Below the pieces are notes generated by a model, which saw only the letters and a list, made by a program, of their open reading frames with translations, did no database searches and was not told the origin of the DNA. This document shows, in pieces, positions 14,771 to 25,185 of a stretch of DNA of 30,962 nt (the stretch's first letter is position 1; each line of letters opens with the position of its first letter). The translations under genes were made by a program, and so were the position numbers. Origin of the DNA: Desulfuromusa sp. (GTDB taxonomy: Bacteria; Desulfobacterota; Desulfuromonadia; Desulfuromonadales; Geopsychrobacteraceae); assembly GCA_029933365.1 (NCBI GenBank), contig JAOZOH010000029.1:1-30962 (forward strand). The letters run 5' to 3'.

Positions 14771-17700
14771 TCACTCCGAATCTTCCAGTTTATATTCTGA
14801 AATGACACGTTCGGCCTCGCGTACATAGCTATCAGCTAGCTCCTTCAATGTAATGGCAAAACGATAAAAACCAGCAGTCTCTACACCCTCAGCTTTTTGC
14901 CGGAAATGTTCTGCCAGTTCTTTTTCAGTCTTTCCAGTTGGATCGACCGTATAGACTCCGCGAGCATTGAAAGTACCTGTCCTGTAGCCACGACGCATGT
15001 CTTCTGCATTTCGATCATTCAACGCCCCAGCAATTGTTTTATGAATCCATAAACCACCTGGATCGGAAGGCGAATGAATTAAAACCTCGCCAACCGCAAT
15101 AAGAGCTACTTCTAAATGTCCAGATTCAGAACAAAGGTCTTTTACTTTTTGGAGCCAATCTGAAAAGTCAGCTTCGCTAAAACCCCCATCCCCTTGCGTA
15201 CCTGGCGGAGTTCTCCACTCTCTAAGTAAACTCCATGCATTGGTTGCGATTGCCTCCGAATTTTCGGTTGGTTCTTTAAGTGGTTCATCTTCCTTCGTTG
15301 ATCTATAAATCAGCCTGAGAACCTCACAGAAAAACTCCGGATTGCTTGCCAGCCTGCTCTCTAGTAGCTTTGGAGCAGCACCCCTGTGACGATCAAGCAA
15401 TGCTAGGTAAGCCCATTCAACTTTAAACAGGTCATCTTGAGATACTGTAGGATCTTCCTGAAGCAGTTTTATGAGTTCGGCGATTCGATACTGATCCATG
15501 TGCTGGGGTGACTCTTCCGAAGACAATCCAGCCATCAATGCCTGGACGCACTGTTTCGCATCAATCTGTTGTTTGGCATGGTGCATCCGATCTAAGCATA
15601 ACATTGCCGCATGGGGCCTCCCGCATTCAATAAGTTTCTCAATGGCAATATCGAGATCCTCATCAGCTTGATAAGCATTTGCCCCGGTTCGTATCCAAAA
15701 TTCACCTTGGGACTCTCCAAGCCATTGACTAGCACGCTCCCAACTCTCTTTTGTGAACGGTAGATAACTCAGAAAGCAAGCTATCTGCTTAGTACTCCAA
15801 GACGATTTGTCTATTTCGTCGGGCCATGCCCAACCATTGAGGTAATATCGCCTCCAAACAAAACCGCTGATCAACATTGTATATTTCGAGTCTTCAGAGT
15901 CCAAAAATGTCGGAAGTAATGTTTGTTCAATTGAAGTATCTGCCAGACAAGCAAGGGAGTATCCCACCTGGCTAGGCGACAGAACAGATTTAGCAAATTG
16001 GATTATGGCATCGATTCCACCCTGTTGGAATATTTCCTCGATAGCCGTTTCACGTCGTTTTTCAAGCTTTTGCCGTTGCTCTTCCCAGTTTCCATTTTCA
16101 TCGTAAAGATCATGATCACGATCAGAAAAAAGATGCTGATAAAGGTTGAATGGATTAGTAGGTGCCAGTCTATCCGCAACCGTCTCTATTGAAGTAACAA
16201 GTTCGTCAGGAAGAGCCCATTTCGCTTCAGAAAATTTTCTATGTTTTACCGTAAATTTCGTCAGATGATCCCAAATCGGCAATCGTTGATCTTCTGGGAG
16301 TCCAGAAATAGCATCTGATGATAAAACCCCCAGCAATAAATCAAATGCAGGCTTAGGTAAATTATCGAAATGATCGACTAACTCAGCAAGCTTGTCTAAA
16401 TCATACCCAGCAGAAGCTATTGCAAGCTCAGCATAGAACGCTACCTGCTCCTGATAATCTTTTGGAGAGACGTCCTCCTTCCAACCCTCTGGTACTATTT
16501 TTCTCCAAACTGGTTTATAGGTGCCGGTTGATGTTTGGTGCGAATTGGGTAACAGTTGAATGAGTAGTTGCCAGCCAATATCTGGCCATTCTCTATTGAG
16601 GGTCTTTACCGCAACCTTTCGTTTTCCAATCGGAGCCAAAGTTTGCGGGAACCAGGGAAGCAATGTCGTAGCTATCGAATTAATTGGCCGGTTTGCCCAC
16701 TGTCCGCCGGGGTCATGACTTGCAAGCTCACCAAGAACGACGCATACTCGAACAAGGTAATTTTCATCCCAAGCCAAGCCCTCTAAAGCCCACAGTAGAC
16801 CGGTCAGATAATTTCTCCCCGTAACACCATTACCTTCTTGCGCAAATAGCTGGTCGAATGGGCAAGGCTCCAACTTCAAGGCAGCTTCGACGGCACTTAA
16901 GAACTCACCAGGGGCCGCTTCTGCCAACGCAGGCAATAGATCGTTCAGGCTGCCCCAGACGACCCAGTCAGCCTCCTCAAAAAATTCACGAATCGCCAAA
17001 ACGGTCGTGGCGTCAGCTTTGCCTGGAGAGCAATTACTGAAGAGTTGTGGATTGTTACCGAGGGTAGCCAATCCTTCAGCTAGCCCTTTTCTTAAATCTA
17101 GAGAATGGGACAGCTCCTTACCATGAATACTTGCGGCATAGCGCTCATCTACGGGGAGGTCAAATGATGGATCACGCTCTGATAATACTTTGACTGCGAT
17201 TTCTTTAAATGACTCTAGGTGTTGATCAAAAATGCGCGAGCCAAGGGGAGACCACAAGTCTACCCGATCAGGAAATTTCCAGTGCCCATTTTTCTGCGAA
17301 AGAGGACTGTCCGGGCTATGCAATATCTCTCGAGCATTCTTTGCCCAGGCGGCATAATCCGATGATAGAAGCTCTGCCACAACGGCAGTATCAGTCTCAT
17401 ATTTCTCATTCCAAGAGCCAACTAAACTGGCAAGAACAAGATCCGTTGCATGAGGATGCCTGCTCCAGTCCGTTTCTTCAGGATCTTGACGCACAATCGT
17501 TAGTTCTTTTGGAATTGAAGTGATTACGGGTTGTTTGAAGACTGCTATCAAATCATCTGGAAAATCAGAGAGAGTAAGACTGCCTCCATGTTGATTGGTT
17601 GTCTGTACGAATTCAACGATCCGCCCCCAAATGTTCTTTGGTTCTTTCGGATTAAATTGAGTTATATGTGAATTAATCAGAGATAGGACAACACCCTCTT

Positions 17701-18313
17701 CTTCACCCAAATCGTAGCCGAGGTAATAAAAATTCTTTAGAAAATCATGGACGACGGAATTGTCTACATCAACGTCGCCATTTGCTGATTTTAAATGGTG
17801 TCGAAATACTTTTAGCTTTTCTCGTTTTGTTTTGGAGCTAAAATTAGCCGTTTCTATATTTCTGAAAAAGTCATCCGAGCTAGTTCTTCGAGCATGGTTC
17901 GTTAACCACAAAACACTAGTCGTGTCGGTTGCACTCAATGGTCCAGTGATCAGCGCAATGGCATCCTTACCTTTAATAAATTTAGTACTATTGTAGTCAT
18001 TCCATGTGGCCTGAATCACTTCGCCAAAAATAGCGCTGCTCTCTGTGATAGCAATGGAATGCTTTATCTGTCCAAGAAGCTTCCGACGCTCTTTACTGCC
18101 CTCGTTCTCTACAAAAACAATCACATCATCGGTATCAAACCCATCTATTTTCCCCTGAAGCTTGATTTCCTTAATCGGCCAGCAGGGTAAACAGGGAGCA
18201 TGCCCTCCTGTCAGCATAAGAGTGACAAATGATGCCTGCACATGCGCTTCAAAGTGCGCGCCACCACCTCCTGTAGAAAATGGATTGCAGAGCTTCTTGC
18301 TCTTGCCACTCAT
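14771..18313 (-). CDS. Giant protein: putative PD-(D/E)XK nuclease head plus helical-repeat body
   Basis: 1180 aa, fused to the BREX operon by an ATGA overlap with pglX. The first 125 residues show a glycine-rich NPFSTGGGGAHFE opening (10-22), an acidic strand DTDDVIVFV (60-68) and GQIKHS (81-86), which together fit Glu...Asp...QxK of restriction-type nucleases, the DUF4297/Mrr-like group. The rest has no P-loop, methylase or helicase motif. It looks like a long alpha-solenoid with many Trp and Leu-rich helices, ending in a charged helix. Avs and similar proteins share a nuclease head plus a repeat body, but with an NTPase in between, which is missing here. I infer a phage-sensing nuclease or modification-dependent restriction enzyme. 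The family is not named to my knowledge. Confidence 0.75.
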   Translation of the reverse strand: MSGKSKKLCNPFSTGGGGAHFEAHVQASFVTLMLTGGHAPCLPCWPIKEIKLQGKIDGFDTDDVIVFVENEGSKERRKLLGQIKHSIAITESSAIFGEVIQATWNDYNSTKFIKGKDAIALITGPLSATDTTSVLWLTNHARRTSSDDFFRNIETANFSSKTKREKLKVFRHHLKSANGDVDVDNSVVHDFLKNFYYLGYDLGEEEGVVLSLINSHITQFNPKEPKNIWGRIVEFVQTTNQHGGSLTLSDFPDDLIAVFKQPVITSIPKELTIVRQDPEETDWSRHPHATDLVLASLVGSWNEKYETDTAVVAELLSSDYAAWAKNAREILHSPDSPLSQKNGHWKFPDRVDLWSPLGSRIFDQHLESFKEIAVKVLSERDPSFDLPVDERYAASIHGKELSHSLDLRKGLAEGLATLGNNPQLFSNCSPGKADATTVLAIREFFEEADWVVWGSLNDLLPALAEAAPGEFLSAVEAALKLEPCPFDQLFAQEGNGVTGRNYLTGLLWALEGLAWDENYLVRVCVVLGELASHDPGGQWANRPINSIATTLLPWFPQTLAPIGKRKVAVKTLNREWPDIGWQLLIQLLPNSHQTSTGTYKPVWRKIVPEGWKEDVSPKDYQEQVAFYAELAIASAGYDLDKLAELVDHFDNLPKPAFDLLLGVLSSDAISGLPEDQRLPIWDHLTKFTVKHRKFSEAKWALPDELVTSIETVADRLAPTNPFNLYQHLFSDRDHDLYDENGNWEEQRQKLEKRRETAIEEIFQQGGIDAIIQFAKSVLSPSQVGYSLACLADTSIEQTLLPTFLDSEDSKYTMLISGFVWRRYYLNGWAWPDEIDKSSWSTKQIACFLSYLPFTKESWERASQWLGESQGEFWIRTGANAYQADEDLDIAIEKLIECGRPHAAMLCLDRMHHAKQQIDAKQCVQALMAGLSSEESPQHMDQYRIAELIKLLQEDPTVSQDDLFKVEWAYLALLDRHRGAAPKLLESRLASNPEFFCEVLRLIYRSTKEDEPLKEPTENSEAIATNAWSLLREWRTPPGTQGDGGFSEADFSDWLQKVKDLCSESGHLEVALIAVGEVLIHSPSDPGGLWIHKTIAGALNDRNAEDMRRGYRTGTFNARGVYTVDPTGKTEKELAEHFRQKAEGVETAGFYRFAITLKELADSYVREAERVISEYKLEDSE

Positions 18314-21300
18314 TTCAATTTCACCCGAACTTCCCGTTTCTCATCCAAACTCAAATGATGATCATTGATCCGATCCCCAGTAAACAGGTGATACCAGGGG
18401 GCGGACTCAACATCTTTACCACGATCTTTGCCCCATTTGATATTCGGTTTGTCACGCAGGACACCGGCGCTTTTTTTCTTTACATCGGGGACCGACAGGA
18501 ATGGACGGATATTCATACGCACACCGTCGTTGAGATCGGGATTCCAACCGATAGGTTCTTGTTCAAGCGGTTTCCAGCGGACAAAGATATCGTAGGGGGC
18601 TTCACCTTCAAGAATCAGTTCCAGCTTTTGTTTTAAGGCTTCAGCAGCGGCGAGTTTTTCTTCGCTACCATCGACGCCGCTGGCAATATCTTGTTTCTGG
18701 CGATTGATCCAGTCCCCCAAATAGGTATAGATGAGGGTTTCCAGCAATTTGTGGTCGAGTTTGTGGTAGTTGACCAGGGCAGCGAAGCCGTCGGGTAGGC
18801 CGTCCCAGATGTGCCAGATAAAGGGGCGATGTTGGAACATCTTACAGTGTTGGGTGAAGAATTTTTCACGCAGCCAGGTTTCGAGGGTTTTGCCAGCGTG
18901 AGCGGCATTTTTCAATAACTCGGCCAAAATATCATTGGACCACTCATCGCCATACGCCGCAGCTAACAGATTAAGTAAACAATCACTGGCAGCTGCTTCA
19001 CCACGCACCGGTGGAATGCAGACAATCCCGTCGTCATCAATGTAAGTGAGCAGTTTGTCACACCGCTTTACCCACTCGCGCTGTTCGTCGGCCAGTTCCA
19101 TGTTGGCATCCAGTTCGGCAGGCCAGCGGTAACCGAGCAGGCGGGCAACAGCGACTTGCAGCACGCTGTCATCGGTGCGCAACGGGCCGTGGGCGGTCCA
19201 TTTGGTTTCTTCATTCCACACCACCGAGACGCAGGGATGACCGTGGAAGATCCATTGGGTGGGATCGTCGGAATATGGTCTGGGCAAGCCGTTTGGGTAT
19301 TTTTCTGCGGCGGCTTTAGTCCAATGGTCTAAATCGAAAGGGACTTTTACCATTGTGGCATTAGCGACGGCAACTTTTTGATCGATTTTCCGAATCTCTG
19401 CTTTATAATCTCCTGCTTCTGCGAATGTCCAAAGTGCAGGGAGAAAATCTACCTGTTGTGGGACTACCGGACATACGTTGCTATCGAATGCATCACCAAT
19501 ATATAAGGAGCATGGGAGGCTATTCATTTGAGAGATGGCAAGTCCTTTTTTACCCCAGGCACCTAAGCCTTGACGCCTTGCGAGCAAATAACCACTTTCC
19601 GACCAGTCAATGACACTTTCCAACCCACCATAAAATCTATATTCTGAAACTGTACTTTGTAGCAGTTTCCACTGCCCACCGAAGTTGTCTGATTCCCAAT
19701 ATTTCCTCCGCATACTTGAGTCATCGCCTGATTTTAAACCTTGAAAAGAAGCCGCGAGATCTGACAATACCGAAGAGAAGTCTTGCTCATCTAGGACAAC
19801 TGCGTAATCCGGATTCTCCAACTGCTTCGCCTGCTTCACACTCTTGATTTCAGCAGTCAGCAGCCCGGCAGCTTTCTCCGCCGCAGTGCGCGGTTCGGAA
19901 ACATCCACACCCCGCAGCATTCCGCCAGGCCCATCCTCGGCAAACAGACCGTCATGACTGCCTGTCATCTTGCCTCGGCTCAGGTTAATCAATTGAACGT
20001 TGAAATCCCACATCGGCGTTTGAAATGCCTGCGGTCCCAAACGCGCCAGCAGATGCCAGACATCCCTCTTCAGCAACTTCTCGCGAAACTTCTTGTAGCT
20101 GGTCAAAAACAACCAATTCTGCGGCAGAACAATACTTGATGTCCCCCCGTCGACGCAGAGTTCCAGACACCGCTCCAGAAATACCGTGGCTAGATCATTT
20201 TTTGCCGCCGGGTAATGTTGTTCACAGAACTTGCGCAGGGTGTCGCTCTGCTTGCCCCGCGCCAGGTAGGGGACATTGGTGATCACCCACTGGTACTGCC
20301 CAGCCAACAGTGACGCGGCCTTGGCCAGCCCCTGGGCGACCACGGCAGCTTCCTGCTGGGCGCTATCGGAATCGGCACTCTGTTCCTGCCGTAACGCTTG
20401 TTCCAACGCCACAGAGAGCTCCTGCCACTGCACCAGCTTGGCGGCATCAGTTTTGGCGGGGTTGAGCAGGCTGCCAAGAACCGGGGCATCCTTAAATGTG
20501 GTGTGCATCCAATCGAGAGCCAGAGCTAGGTTCTTGCGCCCCAAACCCAGTTGCTTCCACTCCTCTTTGGCGGCCGCAACGGAAAGCCCGCAGCAGGCGA
20601 TGTTCAGTTCGGGTAAAGGACGGTAACCACCGGTATCGGGATAATTCCAGGCGGTCAGCGCCAGAGCAAAAGCGGCCAGTTCAACACAGCGCTGATCCAG
20701 CTCCAACCCGTGGATATTATCGCGTAATACAGCGTTGACCGCTTCCTGGGCCGACAAACTCTCCAACTCCATCCGCATGGGAATCAGCATCAAAAACGCG
20801 GAGACTAAAAAATGGCCGGAACCACAACAAGGGTCGAGAGTTTTCAATTTGCAGAGATCTTCAGGCCAAGCAGCAAAGGTGCCAGCTGCGGGGGTCCAAA
20901 GACCATTTTCATCCTGCACAAAACGGAGGTACTCTAATGGCACGCCGGGGATCTCCACTTTTTCACGCAGTTCTTCCTCGTTGGTGGCGCTCTGTAAATC
21001 GGCTTGGGACAACCTGTGGGCGGCCCACCAGGCACCCAGAGAGTTATCCAACAGAAAACTGACCATATACGGCTCAGTGAAAAGCTGAGTAACCGCTGGC
21101 AGTTCCCGGGCACCAATCTTCACCTCGGACTTATTGATCTTCTCTTTATTGTTTGCTTGCCAAAACTGATACACCCAACCGAGGGAGTCGGACGCAGTGA
21201 ACACCTCTCCGGGAAGTTCTACCAACAACCTCTCCAACGGCAGCTGATGATTAGCAGCAAAATGTAATTGAAAAGAGGGAGAATCGGGGCGAAAGATCTG

Positions 21301-21717
21301 CGGCAGCATTTTTGCGGCCAAATTTGCAGCCAGCTCCCAACCGTTACTCACCCCCTCTTCAGCGGCCAGTTCGTCACACTCTTCCAACGTAACGGCAACA
21401 CCGTCGTACATCAGTAGATCGTTTTCGGCCAAAAACCGAGCAAACAACATCCGGTGCCAATGCTCGTAAGCAACCTCTTCAACCAGCCGATCGATACTCT
21501 GAACCTTGCCACCATTAAGAGCATCCCCCAACTGGCGACCATGCACCCGCAGCTTGCGCCGCAGAGTTTTTTCATCGTCACTTAAATGTTCAAAAGCTGT
21601 CGTTTCACCGACCCCCAGTTGTCCCAGGGCTGCTGTAGCAGCAGCTTCGGCAATTTCACGGGCCTGCTTGACGGTGCGTTCAAGTTGGTTGCGGAGTGAT
21701 TTATCGAGTGGTTGCAT
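18310..21717 (-). CDS. pglX: BREX-1 adenine-specific DNA methyltransferase PglX
   Basis: 1135 aa. PglX methylates adenine in the BREX recognition site on host DNA and so marks self. SAM-binding motif I is DPCCGSGHF (295-303). The catalytic motif IV reads ITNVPYL (479-485), that is NVPY where NPPY is usual for N6-adenine enzymes. N-terminal helices and C-terminal target-recognition and helical domains make up the rest, as in Eco57I-like PglX. It starts 19 bp after brxC and ends in an ATGA overlap with the 1180-aa gene. The recognition sequence cannot be read from the protein. Confidence 0.93.
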   Translation of the reverse strand: MQPLDKSLRNQLERTVKQAREIAEAAATAALGQLGVGETTAFEHLSDDEKTLRRKLRVHGRQLGDALNGGKVQSIDRLVEEVAYEHWHRMLFARFLAENDLLMYDGVAVTLEECDELAAEEGVSNGWELAANLAAKMLPQIFRPDSPSFQLHFAANHQLPLERLLVELPGEVFTASDSLGWVYQFWQANNKEKINKSEVKIGARELPAVTQLFTEPYMVSFLLDNSLGAWWAAHRLSQADLQSATNEEELREKVEIPGVPLEYLRFVQDENGLWTPAAGTFAAWPEDLCKLKTLDPCCGSGHFLVSAFLMLIPMRMELESLSAQEAVNAVLRDNIHGLELDQRCVELAAFALALTAWNYPDTGGYRPLPELNIACCGLSVAAAKEEWKQLGLGRKNLALALDWMHTTFKDAPVLGSLLNPAKTDAAKLVQWQELSVALEQALRQEQSADSDSAQQEAAVVAQGLAKAASLLAGQYQWVITNVPYLARGKQSDTLRKFCEQHYPAAKNDLATVFLERCLELCVDGGTSSIVLPQNWLFLTSYKKFREKLLKRDVWHLLARLGPQAFQTPMWDFNVQLINLSRGKMTGSHDGLFAEDGPGGMLRGVDVSEPRTAAEKAAGLLTAEIKSVKQAKQLENPDYAVVLDEQDFSSVLSDLAASFQGLKSGDDSSMRRKYWESDNFGGQWKLLQSTVSEYRFYGGLESVIDWSESGYLLARRQGLGAWGKKGLAISQMNSLPCSLYIGDAFDSNVCPVVPQQVDFLPALWTFAEAGDYKAEIRKIDQKVAVANATMVKVPFDLDHWTKAAAEKYPNGLPRPYSDDPTQWIFHGHPCVSVVWNEETKWTAHGPLRTDDSVLQVAVARLLGYRWPAELDANMELADEQREWVKRCDKLLTYIDDDGIVCIPPVRGEAAASDCLLNLLAAAYGDEWSNDILAELLKNAAHAGKTLETWLREKFFTQHCKMFQHRPFIWHIWDGLPDGFAALVNYHKLDHKLLETLIYTYLGDWINRQKQDIASGVDGSEEKLAAAEALKQKLELILEGEAPYDIFVRWKPLEQEPIGWNPDLNDGVRMNIRPFLSVPDVKKKSAGVLRDKPNIKWGKDRGKDVESAPWYHLFTGDRINDHHLSLDEKREVRVKLK

Positions 21718-21736
21718 CTAGTTATTCCCTCTTTGC

Positions 21737-24700
21737 TTAACGAACCATTACAGGCCCATCTTTCAAGGCCTGCTTAACAGTTTTTTCCACTTCCGCCAAA
21801 TAGACCTTCAAGTCATCTTCTGTTTTCAAGCTGCGTTTCGGCAAACAGATAAATTTCAGTTCCGGTTCACACAATTCAGCCGCCTGCTCCTGCACCAGAT
21901 TGAAACGACCGGACAGGGCGGCAAGCTGATCGGTAAATTGTCCCAATGGCAAGGTTCGCAGGGTCGCCAAAATTTGCTGCGTTGTCTGCACCTCTACTTT
22001 CGGCTGAAAAACAACGCTTAATTTCTGCTTGGCAAGCAGTTTATTCTTCTCTTCCGGCTCCAACTGCTGCCAGTTCTCATCAGCCTGCAGGTGTGACATC
22101 CCTGCGGCATGCAGTTCTTTGTATTGGTCATCGAGACGATTCAGTTCATCGCGCAACTGCTGCGATAGTTCCTTGACCAAGGGCGCGATTGGATCGGGAT
22201 CATCAAGCAACATCCGTTGATCTTCAATGTTCTGAACTTGAATCCGGTAGGTTTCAGCGTTTTGCAGACCGTTTGACTGCCGGGCAAGTTCCTGCAATTG
22301 TAGCCAGGCAGGCCAGCGTTTGTCGATCAGCTTGGCGGTTTTCTCCCAGTCCGCAATAAACTGGATGAGATCATCTCTGCGGTTGTAAATTTGTAGTAAC
22401 TGTTCATTGCCGACGGCCAGTCGAATTTGCTCAATGAGGGTGGCATCTGGTCTTTCAGGTTTGGGCGCATCGCCGCCCGATTTTTCGATCTGAATTTTGA
22501 GTTTGTCGATAAATGGCGTAACCGCTAGATGCTCCTGGTTTGAGGTTGCCGAGATCCCCACGGTCTGAAACACCTTGCGGATAGCGATGCGCTGTTTGGT
22601 ACTGATAGTGGTTGCTTCGACCCGGAATTGCGTACGACCGATAGCCTTACGCTCCAGTTTCTGCGGGTCAACAGGCCGACTTTGTTCATCCAGTGCTCGA
22701 ATCAGCCCTGCATTCAACAGGGTTTGCAGGGCACCATCGACAGCATCCTGCGCCCAACCGTAGGGTGACTCCAAAAAGTTTGTGCGGATTTCAGCACCAG
22801 TTTTACCCGCAGCAATATAGCCGAGAACCTCTTTACAAACCGGATTGTTGGCCGCTTCACCGCTATCACCAACCACAACTAAAGCATCGGGTGCCCCCTG
22901 TTTTGCCTTAGCGTAAACTTTATCCCAGCTCGGATGGTCAGCGCTGGAGAATTTTGGATAGAGTCGCTGCAGGGAGTTTTCCGCCGCCTCAAGGACCATC
23001 TCCTGGAGAGAGTTGCCGACAATTTCGGTTCCTCCTCCCTGGTACACTTTGGCTCCGGCCAACGCCTCTTTTAGCAGCTGCTCGACTCTTCCTTGCGCCG
23101 CCTGCTGGATAGTTTTCATGGCTGCGCAGGCTTCATTACCTTCCGGTGAGTTCGGCACGCCCCGGATCTGCAGGGTGGTCTCCGCAGCTTTCAAATCAAT
23201 GAGGGCGTTACGCAAGTCATCCGCTGAACGTTTGGGGATAAAAACAAATACGGTCGGCGATTTGCTGCCGGCCTGTAAGGCTTCGGCGCGAACGGAGTTT
23301 TCATCCACACTCCAGCCATCGCGGACCCAGACGTATATTTTCTTGTTATGGTCTTTGGGCAGTTCGGCATCAAAAACCGGACTGATGTCCCGCGAAACCT
23401 TGGCTGCTCCGTGGGTCAAATTCCGTTGTTTGACCTGGGAATTGAATCTCTGTTTGACTCGATCATCGCGCTCAGCATGAATCCGATGATCTTCGCTGGT
23501 CAACCGCCCCTGCTGACTTAAAAATTCGTTATTCCAGAGTGCACTCTCTTCGGTTTGAATCCGATATTCATCGCCAACTTTTATCAGCAGACTGCTGTCA
23601 TCGAGCAGTTTGGGGAGTTTACTTCTTAAGGAGCTGCTTCCTGCAGTCAGATCTTCAACCAGCAGATCCGCGATGGTATCGACATCCGCCTTTAACCCGA
23701 CCTCAGTGTTGCTGCCGATCAGCTTGTTGATCAGAAATACCAAGCCGCAGGCCCGGGCTAACAGTTTTTGTTCAGCATCAGCGGAAGCATAGCCGCTCAT
23801 GGTCTCTTCATAGACTTTACGGGGCAGGATGCAGGCCTGTTGCAATTTCACCGCACTGTCGAAATAGAGATAATCACCGGCAACAACATGCCCCACAGGT
23901 TGATCGAGATTGCTCTGAATCGCTTTATGGATCATGGTCAACTGATTACGCAATTGGCTGTCGGTACCGGTTTGATCGAGGACGCGCAGGGTGTTGTCCC
24001 AGAATCTGCGCCGGACCGGCAAAATTGGGTAATCCTGCGGGAAGTGGGCAATATCATCCTGGCGATGGGCAAGGGCCGATCCGGCCAAATGGCGCGAAAT
24101 CTCACCAAGATTCTGTTCCATAATCTCTGCGACCGGCTTGATCGCTTCAGGTTTCTTGGCCAAGATCACTTTACGGATAACCGCTTCGACATCAGTATCG
24201 GAGAGCTCAATCCGCTGGGTGAAACGTCCTTCGAGTTTTTTTAGATTTGAGGTACCGGTGACTGCCGTCTGGCCGGTCCCAATAAACATCAATTTACCAC
24301 CGATCATTTTGCTGCAAGCTTCAACCGCCTCCTGAACATCGATGGAACGCTCGACGCTGGTGCCAATATATTGTTGAACCTCGTCAAGAATAATCAGCGT
24401 CAGTGGGAACTTTTCTTCTTTGGTCAAAGCTTGGCGAATTGCTTGAACCATTTCATCGTTGCTGACATCTTTACCGGAAGGGAACTGACTACGCAGGGTA
24501 TCGGCGCAGGTTTTCTCATCAAAGAAGAGCTGCGGACGCAATTTGACCAAGCCCTGCCGAATCACCTCTGAAACGTGCAGACGCTGAACCTCTTTCTCCC
24601 ATGTTCGCCCCGCCTTTTCGACCTGCTCACGCAAAAGATCGAGCAGTCCCTCTTCGGCAAGCCACATGACAAAAGAGGCTAAATGATACTTGGCAGGCAG

Positions 24701-25174
24701 CCCGACCGATTTAAAGATGATGGCGAGCAAGGCACTGCGTACGCTGTTGCTGTCATCATTGGCTTTCAGGGTGCCGGAAGCCGCATGCAAACCGCCATGT
24801 CGTTTAGCTTCAATACTGAGTTCCTTGAACAGATCTTGAATCGACTGCGGGAGTGTCGACACGCCCAAAGGCGTCGCGCCGTCTTTAAACTCAACGTTGC
24901 ACCACAACGTCTGCAGCATTTTAACCAGATGCGACTTGCCGGAGCCATAAAAGCCGCTGACCCAGACTCCCGGTTGTTGCGGTGCGCCGCGACGGGCGTT
25001 ATCCAGAAAGGTATTCAGGATATTCTCCAACCCTTTTTGATATTGACCATCACAGACAAAGGTCTCCAGTTCGAAACGCAGCACCTCTTCATTTTGATCA
25101 TTGACGTTGGCAACCCCCTCGTTGAGGAGCTTACGCGACGCAGGGTCTCGCTGATATATCTCTTGATTCTTCAT
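21737..25174 (-). CDS. brxC: BREX ATPase BrxC
   Basis: 1145 aa. BrxC is the large P-loop ATPase of BREX needed for both methylation and exclusion. Walker A is GFYGSGKS (74-81) and Walker B is LIILDE (260-265); the rest is helical and typical in length. The start is placed at 25174 (MKNQEIYQRDP) and not at 25198, because AGGAGG lies seven bases upstream of the former and overlaps the brxB stop. It follows brxB by 11 bp. No frameshift is visible. Confidence 0.93.
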   Translation of the reverse strand: MKNQEIYQRDPASRKLLNEGVANVNDQNEEVLRFELETFVCDGQYQKGLENILNTFLDNARRGAPQQPGVWVSGFYGSGKSHLVKMLQTLWCNVEFKDGATPLGVSTLPQSIQDLFKELSIEAKRHGGLHAASGTLKANDDSNSVRSALLAIIFKSVGLPAKYHLASFVMWLAEEGLLDLLREQVEKAGRTWEKEVQRLHVSEVIRQGLVKLRPQLFFDEKTCADTLRSQFPSGKDVSNDEMVQAIRQALTKEEKFPLTLIILDEVQQYIGTSVERSIDVQEAVEACSKMIGGKLMFIGTGQTAVTGTSNLKKLEGRFTQRIELSDTDVEAVIRKVILAKKPEAIKPVAEIMEQNLGEISRHLAGSALAHRQDDIAHFPQDYPILPVRRRFWDNTLRVLDQTGTDSQLRNQLTMIHKAIQSNLDQPVGHVVAGDYLYFDSAVKLQQACILPRKVYEETMSGYASADAEQKLLARACGLVFLINKLIGSNTEVGLKADVDTIADLLVEDLTAGSSSLRSKLPKLLDDSSLLIKVGDEYRIQTEESALWNNEFLSQQGRLTSEDHRIHAERDDRVKQRFNSQVKQRNLTHGAAKVSRDISPVFDAELPKDHNKKIYVWVRDGWSVDENSVRAEALQAGSKSPTVFVFIPKRSADDLRNALIDLKAAETTLQIRGVPNSPEGNEACAAMKTIQQAAQGRVEQLLKEALAGAKVYQGGGTEIVGNSLQEMVLEAAENSLQRLYPKFSSADHPSWDKVYAKAKQGAPDALVVVGDSGEAANNPVCKEVLGYIAAGKTGAEIRTNFLESPYGWAQDAVDGALQTLLNAGLIRALDEQSRPVDPQKLERKAIGRTQFRVEATTISTKQRIAIRKVFQTVGISATSNQEHLAVTPFIDKLKIQIEKSGGDAPKPERPDATLIEQIRLAVGNEQLLQIYNRRDDLIQFIADWEKTAKLIDKRWPAWLQLQELARQSNGLQNAETYRIQVQNIEDQRMLLDDPDPIAPLVKELSQQLRDELNRLDDQYKELHAAGMSHLQADENWQQLEPEEKNKLLAKQKLSVVFQPKVEVQTTQQILATLRTLPLGQFTDQLAALSGRFNLVQEQAAELCEPELKFICLPKRSLKTEDDLKVYLAEVEKTVKQALKDGPVMVR

Positions 25175-25185
25175 CTTTCTCCCTC

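Noticed and set aside
14771..18313. Avs-type STAND sensor
   Set aside because: No Walker A or B motif is found between the nuclease-like head and the repeat body.
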